Assembly: GCA_000332255.1 (NCBI GenBank)
Contig: KB235926.1
Span: forward strand, 381,193-445,192
Source: a cyanobacterium PCC 7702
GTDB lineage: Bacteria > Cyanobacteriota > Cyanobacteriia > Cyanobacteriales > Nostocaceae
Length of the DNA stretch: 64,000 bases
Direction: 5' to 3'
In this document: in pieces, positions 1-7,637 of the stretch
How the letters are laid out: every line of letters starts with the position of its first letter
Position numbering within the stretch: the first letter of the stretch is position 1
Made by a program: the position numbers and the translations under genes
Notes under the pieces: model-generated
The model's database searches: none
Seen by the model: the letters and a program-made list of their open reading frames with translations, nothing else
What the model was told of the DNA's origin: nothing

Positions 1-191
1 TCATTCATTGACAACTTGGTTGGACGACCTCCTCCAGGTGCATTAATTCTAATTTTCTGGCTTGACTGTTTAGCTTTGATATCTTGGTGTCGTTTTCGGG
101 CGCAATTTAATAGTGATTGTAGCTGTTCGTAACTAATCCCTAAAATTTGTTTTGTTCGGTGTGGATATTTCTCGATATAATCAAAAACCAT
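1..191 (-). mobile_element. IS5-type DDE transposase, 5' part only (cut by window edge)
   Basis: Reading the minus strand from an ATG at 191 gives an open frame that runs off the left edge. It begins MVFDYIEKYPHRT and later has a basic GGGRPTKLS stretch. This matches my memory of the N-terminal helix-turn-helix part of cyanobacterial IS5-like (DDE_Tnp_4) transposases, which read MVFDYIEKYPHRTKQILGIS-like and then a GGGR-K motif. Only about 63 residues are visible, so the catalytic DDE residues lie outside and I cannot say whether the element is intact. The right end of the IS should fall in the roughly 80 bp between this start and the next gene, but no inverted repeat can be named without the other end. 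Confidence 0.75.
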
Positions 192-273
192 AGTTAGCTG
201 GGAAAAACAGTAGACACTCAATTTAACGTTTTACCATTTTTCTTTTCCTAAGTTAATATTTCGGACAAGTCTT

Positions 274-489
274 ATGGCTGTCAAAATGGTCAATCAAGCT
301 TTGGTGACAAACTGGCGCATTCTGTTTGAAGAACCGCGCCGTACCTTACTAACTTTAGCTGCTGCTTATTTGCTTGTGCTGTTGCCTCCGTTTCTTTACA
401 GTTCCATTGAGCATATTGCTTTGAAAAGTACGGGAGCTACCCAAAGACGTCGTATTTTGCAAGAACGCTCTAGTACTGTGTCCAGTTGA
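274..489 (+). CDS. Small hypothetical membrane protein (71 aa)
   Basis: This short frame starts at ATG 274 with a weak upstream purine stretch. Residues about 24-45 form one hydrophobic segment (LLTLAAAYLLVLLPPFLYSS) between a basic N-terminal part (FEEPRRT) and a basic C-terminal tail (TQRRRILQERS), so a single-pass inner membrane protein is likely. I recognise no family. It sits about 80 bp from a transposase start, so it could also be the surviving front of a longer gene. An overlapping minus-strand frame (355-633) looks less protein-like. Confidence 0.4.
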   Translation: MAVKMVNQALVTNWRILFEEPRRTLLTLAAAYLLVLLPPFLYSSIEHIALKSTGATQRRRILQERSSTVSS

Positions 490-692
490 AATTGAGGGAT
501 AAAAACGCAAAAAGCAGGTTGATATAGCGAAGAATTTTGCTCGTGGAATCCTTAAGTTTATAATTAATAAGGTTTTGCCCCTAAAAACTATACTAAAACA
601 GCAATTTCTACGCGACTCCAACACTTGTAGCACTTCTCCACTCCCAAACCTATAGTAAATTTCTAACCACTGGCATAATCAAGATTGTAATT

Positions 693-1925
693 ATGTTTAA
701 AAAACAACTCAGAAAAATTAAATTTCTGCGAGAATTAAGCCGTTTTATTTACAGAAGTGGTATCAAGGGAAAAATTCGTCAACCATTTATAAAAATACTA
801 CTAGAATCTCAATTACTCCAGGAATTAAATTGCCACGATTTAGTCAGAAAATCGCAACATTATTATCAATACGGCCCGGTAGAACATATATCTGTAAGTA
901 ATGCATATTATTTACAAGATATGCCCTCCCATCTCCAAGAAGAATTGCAAGCTCAAGAATATACCATACCCAGTCCCTATATTTTTGAATTAAACAACAT
1001 CTACTTAGTAGGCAAATATGCTATTGGCTTAACCCCACAAGGAGAATTTATTAGAGAAACTAGTTTTCCTTATTACATTGATAATATTGCATTTCATACA
1101 GCAGATAGTCTTTCTTTAAGAGTGTTGACATCATACTACGTATCTCCAGCGTCTCAAGAATTACCTATTGCATGTTCTCTGATCAATTCTTGGAATAATA
1201 ATTACTTTCATTGGATTGTAGATACGCTGACGAAACTGGAAGGAGTACGATACTACGAAAATAAGACTGGTTTAAAGGTTCCCCTCATTATTCCTACCCA
1301 TCCTACTAAATGGCAGATAGAATCACTTAGGTATTTAGGATATAAACAAGAAGATTTAATCTTGTGGAATAGCCAAAAAACTTTAGTCCGGAAATTAATT
1401 GTACCTAGTTTTAGAAAGCAATATAAAACGGAAGGTATATACAACGGCTATGATTCTCCTCAAGCTTGTTTGTGGGTAGCACAAAAAATTAAGCAATATG
1501 TTTGGGAAAATTGCAATTCCAGTAACGATGTACATCCTTATATATATATTTCTCGTCACAAAGCAGTAGGTAGACAAATACTCAATGAAGCGGAATTGAA
1601 TACATGCTTGCAAAAGTATAATTTCCGAAGATATACGCTAGAAGATCTCACTTTAGCTGACCAAATCAATTTGTTTTCGCAAGCAAAATTTATTATTGCA
1701 CCCCATGGCGCCGGTCTGACCAACATGATATTCAGCACAAACGCAAAAGTTATTGAAATCTGCGGTGTAACGCCTCCCAATCTTGTCTTCGCAAATCTGG
1801 GTAAAAGTTTAGGGTTTCAATACGGTTGTTTAACTAATCCTGATAACTTTCAATTCCGCAAAGAAGATGGCAACATCCAAGTAGATTTAGAAAGGTTAAC
1901 AAGTATGATGAATATGTTTATATAA
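693..1925 (+). CDS. Glycosyltransferase family 61 (DUF563) protein
   Basis: The 410-residue product has the layout of GT61 enzymes, which transfer sugars such as xylose or GlcNAc to glycans. Visible family marks are NNNYFHWIVDTLTKLEG in the middle, YISRHKAVGRQILNE before the C-terminal half, and the signature IIAPHGAGLTNMIF around residues 334-347, where the HGAGL histidine (residue 338) lies in the usual nucleotide-sugar site. The N-terminus is basic and lacks a clear signal peptide, so it is probably cytosolic. In cyanobacteria such genes often belong to surface-polysaccharide clusters, but here it stands nearly alone beside an IS element and a small membrane protein. Substrate is unknown. 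The ATG at 693 is the first in frame. Confidence 0.82.
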   Translation: MFKKQLRKIKFLRELSRFIYRSGIKGKIRQPFIKILLESQLLQELNCHDLVRKSQHYYQYGPVEHISVSNAYYLQDMPSHLQEELQAQEYTIPSPYIFELNNIYLVGKYAIGLTPQGEFIRETSFPYYIDNIAFHTADSLSLRVLTSYYVSPASQELPIACSLINSWNNNYFHWIVDTLTKLEGVRYYENKTGLKVPLIIPTHPTKWQIESLRYLGYKQEDLILWNSQKTLVRKLIVPSFRKQYKTEGIYNGYDSPQACLWVAQKIKQYVWENCNSSNDVHPYIYISRHKAVGRQILNEAELNTCLQKYNFRRYTLEDLTLADQINLFSQAKFIIAPHGAGLTNMIFSTNAKVIEICGVTPPNLVFANLGKSLGFQYGCLTNPDNFQFRKEDGNIQVDLERLTSMMNMFI

Positions 1926-2069
1926 CTTAATTTGTTCAGCAACTTATATCTTATACAAAGTGCTCAAAGTTTCAAACTCAGCTTTTATCTCTCTCTTGAA
2001 GCATGCACCATAACAAATGCATATTTAAAATCGTATTTAAAATTTAAAAGTAAGGTTAACAGTTGGGTT

Positions 2070-2498
2070 ATGAATGTTGAGATCTTTAACCATTTTCCTT
2101 GGACGCCTTTAGTATTACTTTGGCTGTCCTACACTTTTTTAGGATGGTATTTATCTGTTCACCATATCATTTGGGTGGTGGGAATATTAGTAGCAGGTTT
2201 GGTAATTACTCTTATCGGACAGAGCTTATCTTGGTTAGAGCAACTAATTAGATGTGGTTCTCAATTTTTAATAGTGGTTTTGTGTTTAAGTGCATCAGTT
2301 GCTTTAATAGCAGCTTGGTCACTTTTTATTACATTTATTCTTGTGCCATTGGCAAGTTCAATCTTAGCCGAAATAGAACTACGCTTTGCAGGCTTTAGTA
2401 AAAGAGATGCACTATTGTTGTTAAGCTTGGTTGCTGCATTTGGTTTGGCAGTAGGTGAAACAATAGATGTGTTTTTCGTGCCTAGTGGTAGATATTAA
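2070..2498 (+). CDS. Hypothetical integral membrane protein (142 aa)
   Basis: I start this gene at ATG 2070; the frame is open back to a TTG at 1932, but that extension is polar, lacks a ribosome site and begins only 6 bp after the GT61 stop. The product has about four hydrophobic segments: residues 11-25, 28-50, 60-85 and a C-terminal one near 110-130. Between the last two lies LAEIELRFAGFSKRDALLLL, a charged amphipathic link. I recognise no domain. It follows the glycosyltransferase on the same strand with a gap of about 145 bp and may share its transcript. Confidence 0.55.
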   Translation: MNVEIFNHFPWTPLVLLWLSYTFLGWYLSVHHIIWVVGILVAGLVITLIGQSLSWLEQLIRCGSQFLIVVLCLSASVALIAAWSLFITFILVPLASSILAEIELRFAGFSKRDALLLLSLVAAFGLAVGETIDVFFVPSGRY

Positions 2499-2946
2499 TA
2501 GCTGCTTCATCATTTCTCTGCAGTTACAAATTATGAAATTTTTATAAAAAATCTTGCTTTATATAGGGAGATTTTATACTCAGCCAGAATTAAGTATTAA
2601 ATAATACATAGCACGTCTACGGGGAAGAGTAGAATTGATAAACCTCGTTTTCTAAACTTGGCTTAGCAAACTACGAGGTACTTGCTATATTTTAGAAGTC
2701 TAACTGCTTGATATTAACTGTTCGGTGATACCAGCAAGTAAAGTTTTGTAAAATTTTGCATAATTGTTCCAAACAAAAGCGAATTCATCACAGGAATACA
2801 TTTACATTCTTTGAAATTCAGAGGAAGAGAAAGTGCCAACATAGTTGTTGATGTCGGGCAAATAATCTATATACAGAAACTGTATCGAACTGAACATAAA
2901 AGCTGGAGCGAATTCTGATGTAAGTATTGAGGTGTGAGAAGCAAGC
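2499..2946. other. 448-bp intergenic region before the CHAT block
   Basis: No convincing gene is seen on either strand. A 6-bp inverted repeat (CCTCGT at 2643-2648, ACGAGG at 2673-2678) encloses a 24-nt loop and could form a weak hairpin. The region is AT-rich and presumably holds the promoter for the regulator at 2947, but I could not pick out a confident -35/-10 pair. Confidence 0.4.
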
Positions 2947-3633
2947 ATGAATAAAAATTTACTTTTAGCACCGCAAAAATTTTTTGTAATTGATGGTCAT
3001 GAAATTTGTTTGAGTGGAACACTAAAATTGTTGCAATCTCAGTATCCCAATGCAGAAATTATTACTAGCAAAACAGCGGAAAAAGTTAGCGAGCGAATCT
3101 CAGCATTGCAGCCAGCTTTAGTAGTAATGGATATTTTAATTCCGGAGAAACAAAATGTCATAGCGCAAACAACAACAGGTATAGAATTACTGAGACATTT
3201 ACTAAATAGATATCCCAAATTGAACATTGTTATTCACAGCGAACACGTTAGAAAACTGGTACAGATAAAAACAGAGATAGATAATCATAAAGGAGGCTTT
3301 ACAGTTGCTGAGAAAAGCCTTTGTAGTTGGGAAATGCTGACAAGGGTTAGTTGGGCGTTGCAGGGGTTGACTCATGTCAAAGATATTCAACCTATTTATT
3401 CGCGATTAGAGCTGAAACCAGAGTTGGTAAAGCTTTTAACTCTTGCTTTTCAAGAAGGATTGCAAGACAAAGCGATCGCCCAAAAAATTAGCGTATCCGA
3501 GCGGATGGTACGTCACTATTGGGATAGACTGCAGGATGTTTTGGGTATAGATTGTCAAGAATTAAAAAATCAAGGTAAAAATATAAGGATAATAACACAA
3601 ATCCGCGCCAGAGAGGCTGGTTTAATTGATTGA
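2947..3633 (+). CDS. NarL/LuxR-type response regulator, atypical receiver
   Basis: The 228-residue product looks like a two-domain transcription factor. Residues about 11-130 resemble a receiver: FFVIDGHEICLSG at the start, then LVVMDILIP with Asp62 in the phospho-acceptor position. The acidic pair that binds Mg2+ is D16 followed by E19 rather than adjacent acids. An insertion-like stretch (KQNVIAQTTTG) follows the acceptor loop. Residues about 150-215 look like a C-terminal helix-turn-helix, with KAIAQKISVSERMVRHYWDRLQ in the place of the NarL recognition unit, although the usual LTxRE entry motif is weak. It lies 67 bp upstream of the TPR-CHAT gene on the same strand, so it may control that block; this is inference. 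No histidine kinase is encoded nearby. Confidence 0.7.
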   Translation: MNKNLLLAPQKFFVIDGHEICLSGTLKLLQSQYPNAEIITSKTAEKVSERISALQPALVVMDILIPEKQNVIAQTTTGIELLRHLLNRYPKLNIVIHSEHVRKLVQIKTEIDNHKGGFTVAEKSLCSWEMLTRVSWALQGLTHVKDIQPIYSRLELKPELVKLLTLAFQEGLQDKAIAQKISVSERMVRHYWDRLQDVLGIDCQELKNQGKNIRIITQIRAREAGLID

Positions 3634-3700
3634 TGGGAAGATAAATTTTTGCTTGATAACCTGCAATGAATAACCTCATCAATTGCTGCGGGTAAGGTTC

Positions 3701-6409
3701 ATGATAGGAAAAAAAATTTTACTTTTCCGTGGTTGCCAATTTTTCGGACAAAAAAAACGAAAAAACCGACTAAGACTGAAAGCAAAAAGCTGCAAGCTAG
3801 GAAAATTTTTCTCCTACTTTTTCGTTCAGTATTTTTTACTGTTGCTGTTGGTAACTGCATTGTTGGGCACGAGTGTATCACCAAGTTTAGGAAAGCCAGT
3901 TCCCAATTTCCTTTTTTCTTCCACTTCTTTACTACAACAAGGAAAAGCCTACTACGAAGCTGGAAGATTTGCGCAAGCAGCACAAGTATTGCAACAAGCA
4001 GTTCAAGAATATCAAAAGCAAAAAGATGCAAAAAAATTGGTGATAGCTCTAAGTAACCTTTCTTTGACTTATCAACAACTTGGTGCTTGGGAACGAGCTA
4101 AGCAGACGATGGCAGAAAGTTTAAATATCCTTGGTTATCAGCTCCAAGAAACTGAGGGACAAACTTCTCCATTTTCCCATGCCAAGTTGAAAATTCACGA
4201 CTTACCACTTTTAGCTCGGTCTTTAGATATTTTGGGACGTTTGCAACTTGCAACCGGACAAGCAGAAAAAGCTTGGAAAACTTGGAATAATTCCGCCGTC
4301 ATTTATAAAAAATTAGGCGATCGCAACGGCGTAGCGCAATCGCAGCTCAATCAAGCGCAAGCACTAATCGAGAGCGGATTTTTCCGTCGTGCGGAAGCAA
4401 CACTTTTGCAAGTTCAGCAGACATTGTCATCTCAACCAGATTCTGTAGAAAAAGCAGTAACATTGCGATCGCTTGGGGATGTTTTTCAGTTACTGGGGGA
4501 CTTAGAACAGTCCCGCACTTTTTTGCTGCAAAGTTGGGAAGTGGCAAAGCGCCTGCAATCCTCCCAACAAATCGCCGCTAGTCTTTTCAGTTTGGGAAAT
4601 AACGCCCGCAAACAACAGCAAATTCCTCAAGCGCTCGAATTTTATCAACAAGCAATTAAACAAACTTCCTCACCGCTATTGCAACTGCAAGCACAACTTA
4701 ATTGCCTTAGCTTGCTTGTGGAACAAGGAAAATCCAGCCAGGCTGAAACTTTATTACCACAAATACAATCCCTGCTCGAGCACTTACCTCCTAGCCGTGC
4801 TAGTATCTACGCCCGTATTAACTTTGCGCAAACTCTGGGGCGAATGAATCCTACTTTTTCCAAAGCTAGCGCTCAACTTCTGACTATTGCCTTCCAACAA
4901 GCTCGCGACATCGACGACAAGCACTCCCAAGCATACGCCTTAGGAAGTTTGGGAAGTTTGTACGAACAAACCGGGCAGTTAGCAGAAGCGCAAAACCTTA
5001 CCCAGCAAGCTCTAATTTTAGCACAAGCCCACAATGCACCCGACATTGCCTATCGATGGCAATGGCAGTTAGGAAGGATACTAAAAGCCCAGGGAGATTT
5101 ACAAGGAGCGATCGCCACCTACGACGCCGCCGTACAAATTCTCCAGTCCCTTCGCAACGACTTGGTTGCAGTTAACCAAAACGTACAATTTAACTTTCGG
5201 GACAATATCGAACCAGTTTATCGACAATCAGTACAATTACTACTTCAATGGCAACAAAAACAACCAAGCGAAAAAATTTTAGAAAGAGCACGCCAGCAAA
5301 TTGAAGCACTGCAATTAGCAGAATTAGACAATTTCTTTCGCCAGGCTTGTTTGCAAGGTCGGCGAGTATTGCTGGATCGAATTGTGGATCGAGAAAATCC
5401 TACCGCTGCCATATTGTACCCGATTGTTCTTCCCCAACAGTTGCACGTAATTGTCAAAATTCCCAAACAACCGCTCCAGCATTACTATACTGACATTTCT
5501 CAAGCAGAAGTAGAAACAACAGTCACGCAACTGCGGCAAAATCTTGTCAATCCAGCTGCTATCAAAGCAGCAAGAATCCAGTCACAAAAAATTTATCAAT
5601 GGCTAATCGCACCTATAGAAGCAAAATTATCGGCAAGTGGTGTCAATACTTTAGTGTTTATACCAGATGAAGTGTTGCGCGACTTACCAATGTCTTCTTT
5701 GTACGACGGCAAACACTACTTAATAGAGAAATATGCCACAGCCGTCAGTCCTGGTTTACAGCTTCTCGATCCCAAACCGCTACAACACAAGCAGCTTCAT
5801 GTCTTAGTTGCAGGTTTAACTAAACCACCACCAACCTATTCTCAGGAATTTTCACCTTTAGCAGCGATCGCCACCGAAATTAAAAATATTGCTGAAACTG
5901 GTATACCTACCACCGACCTTTTGGACGGGGAATTCACCAAAAAAGCACTCAAGAAAAAAGTCAACTCTGCTTCTTTTAACATAGTGCACCTGGCAACCCA
6001 CGGCCAATTTAGCTCCCGCGCCGAAGAAACCTTTATCTTAGCTGCTGACGGTCCGATTAACGTTAACGACTTCGATCAAATCCTTCGCAGTCAAGATGAA
6101 ATTTCAACCAAAGCAGTGCAACTACTGGTATTGAGTGCTTGCCAAACAGCTGCTGGCGACAAGCATGCAGCACTGGGTTTAGCCGGAGCAGCTGTACGCG
6201 CAGGTGCGCGCAGCACCTTAGCTTCCCTGTGGCAAATTGACGACGAATCTACAGCTGAATTTGTCGGAGCTTTTTATCGAGAACTAAAAAATTCCCAGAT
6301 TACCAAAGCAGAAGCTGTACGCCGCGCACAACTGCAGTTGCTCAAACATCCCAACTACAATGCACCTGGTTTTTGGTCTGCTTACGTGCTGATCGGCAAT
6401 TGGTTATAA
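3701..6409 (+). CDS. TPR-CHAT protein (caspase-like protease candidate)
   Basis: ATG 3701 is preferred to the TTG at 3683 because TAAGG lies just before it. The 902-residue product starts with a very basic stretch, then a hydrophobic segment at about 36-62 (FLLLLLVTALLG), either a signal peptide or an anchor. Next come many tetratricopeptide repeats (about 75-480, e.g. LLQQGKAYYEAGRFAQAAQV) and a C-terminal CHAT domain (about 600-902). The predicted catalytic dyad is present: His767 in HLATHGQF and Cys814 in VLSACQTA, followed by the family's GLAGAAVRAGARSTLASLW. CHAT domains are clan CD peptidases related to caspases and separase, but targets of the cyanobacterial ones are mostly unknown. 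It heads the DUF1822/CHAT-CHASE2/DUF928 gene run, suggesting a joint pathway. Confidence 0.85.
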   Translation: MIGKKILLFRGCQFFGQKKRKNRLRLKAKSCKLGKFFSYFFVQYFLLLLLVTALLGTSVSPSLGKPVPNFLFSSTSLLQQGKAYYEAGRFAQAAQVLQQAVQEYQKQKDAKKLVIALSNLSLTYQQLGAWERAKQTMAESLNILGYQLQETEGQTSPFSHAKLKIHDLPLLARSLDILGRLQLATGQAEKAWKTWNNSAVIYKKLGDRNGVAQSQLNQAQALIESGFFRRAEATLLQVQQTLSSQPDSVEKAVTLRSLGDVFQLLGDLEQSRTFLLQSWEVAKRLQSSQQIAASLFSLGNNARKQQQIPQALEFYQQAIKQTSSPLLQLQAQLNCLSLLVEQGKSSQAETLLPQIQSLLEHLPPSRASIYARINFAQTLGRMNPTFSKASAQLLTIAFQQARDIDDKHSQAYALGSLGSLYEQTGQLAEAQNLTQQALILAQAHNAPDIAYRWQWQLGRILKAQGDLQGAIATYDAAVQILQSLRNDLVAVNQNVQFNFRDNIEPVYRQSVQLLLQWQQKQPSEKILERARQQIEALQLAELDNFFRQACLQGRRVLLDRIVDRENPTAAILYPIVLPQQLHVIVKIPKQPLQHYYTDISQAEVETTVTQLRQNLVNPAAIKAARIQSQKIYQWLIAPIEAKLSASGVNTLVFIPDEVLRDLPMSSLYDGKHYLIEKYATAVSPGLQLLDPKPLQHKQLHVLVAGLTKPPPTYSQEFSPLAAIATEIKNIAETGIPTTDLLDGEFTKKALKKKVNSASFNIVHLATHGQFSSRAEETFILAADGPINVNDFDQILRSQDEISTKAVQLLVLSACQTAAGDKHAALGLAGAAVRAGARSTLASLWQIDDESTAEFVGAFYRELKNSQITKAEAVRRAQLQLLKHPNYNAPGFWSAYVLIGNWL

Positions 6410-6532
6410 TTTTTGCTTTGCTCCCTAATATTACAACTAATATTACGAAGATTAAACTCCTTTTTTTCCTGCGTAAATTCAATCACTGGCCGCGATATCT
6501 ACACAGCAGCATTCATCTCTGGAAAATAAACC

Positions 6533-7486
6533 ATGACTACTTTTGAGCTAGAAGATTTGGCTTTAACTTTGCCTATCACCCAACCAGCTCGTAAAATAGC
6601 TGAGCAATTTGCCCATCAACAGCCAACATCAGAAAGCGCTGAACGAGTTCGCATCAATACCCTTTGCGTATTAGTAGTCAAGGACTATTTACAAATGATG
6701 AGCATTCCTAGCGATTTGAAAACTAGTAATAGTTGGAATCCCGTTATCCGCATGTGTGCTGATGTAGCTGACATAGAAATACCAGGTAAAGGGCGCTTGG
6801 AGTGTCGAGCTGTGCGCCCGGGCGAAAAATTTTGTTACTTTCCTCCAGAAACTTGGGAAGAGCGCATCGGTTATGTGATCGTACAACTAGATGAGCTGCA
6901 CTCATCAGCAAAATTGCTGGGGTTTGTTCCGAGTGTTGCTTGCGAACAATTACCTTTAACTGAACTACAACCTCTAGAAGCTTTACTCGATCGCTTGTCA
7001 CCAGTTATCCAGTCGCAAGTTGTTCCAGAAGTAGTGAATTTGAGTCAGTGGTTTGCGGGTATCTTTACCGCTGGGTGGGAAAAACTCGAATCATTTTCGC
7101 AACAACCGCAATTTGCTTTCAGAAGTGGCGTCGAGAAAAACAACAACCTCCCCGCTCAACAACAGCCATCTGTGAAGCGGGGAAAATTAATTGACTTGGG
7201 AATTCAAATTGCAAACCAATTGGTGATGTTAATTGTGGAAATCTATCCCCAAGCTCAGCAACAAACTGGCGTTCGTCTGCAATTGCATCCTGCTAGGGGT
7301 GAAAATTATCTGCCACCAGGTGTAAAATTAATCGTTTTAGAGCAGTCAGGAGCTATTTTTTTAGAGGCCCAGGCTAGAAGCGCCGATAACTACATTCAAT
7401 TGCAGTTTCGGGGAGAACCCGCAGAGCGCTTTAGTGTAAAAGTAGCACTTAACGATGCCAATGTTACGGAAAATTTTGTCATTTAG
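6533..7486 (+). CDS. DUF1822 family protein
   Basis: The 317-residue product fits the cyanobacterial DUF1822 family: an N-terminal helical part, the conserved ARLNTLCVLVV-like segment (here RVRINTLCVLVVKDYLQ), a basic strand ending ECRAVRPG, then a typical WEERIGYVIVQLDE and the AKLLGFVPSV turn. The C-terminal 100 residues look like beta strands (VRLQLHPARG, LPPGVKLIVLEQSG, YIQLQFRGEPAERFSVKVAL). No signal peptide or membrane segment is visible, so it is probably cytosolic. Function is unknown. It lies 123 bp after TPR-CHAT and 151 bp before CHAT-CHASE2 on the same strand; from memory, DUF1822 genes neighbour CHAT-CHASE2 genes in many cyanobacteria, so it may be an adaptor or substrate of that system. 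Confidence 0.82.
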   Translation: MTTFELEDLALTLPITQPARKIAEQFAHQQPTSESAERVRINTLCVLVVKDYLQMMSIPSDLKTSNSWNPVIRMCADVADIEIPGKGRLECRAVRPGEKFCYFPPETWEERIGYVIVQLDELHSSAKLLGFVPSVACEQLPLTELQPLEALLDRLSPVIQSQVVPEVVNLSQWFAGIFTAGWEKLESFSQQPQFAFRSGVEKNNNLPAQQQPSVKRGKLIDLGIQIANQLVMLIVEIYPQAQQQTGVRLQLHPARGENYLPPGVKLIVLEQSGAIFLEAQARSADNYIQLQFRGEPAERFSVKVALNDANVTENFVI

Positions 7487-7637
7487 GCTCATAGCACTCT
7501 TGTCACCACTAGTAATTAATGTTTCTAGGAGTTTTTTTGATAATTTTTATATATTAAGTTAGTAAAAAACTAAAACTACATAACACCTTGTACCATCTGG
7601 CACGCTTCGCGATCGCAACCTCACACTTTCATTAACT

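Noticed and set aside
3733-4056. 107-codon plus frame inside the TPR-CHAT gene
   Set aside because: Phe/Lys/Ser-rich shadow of the N-terminal region; the correct frame gives a membrane helix and TPRs.
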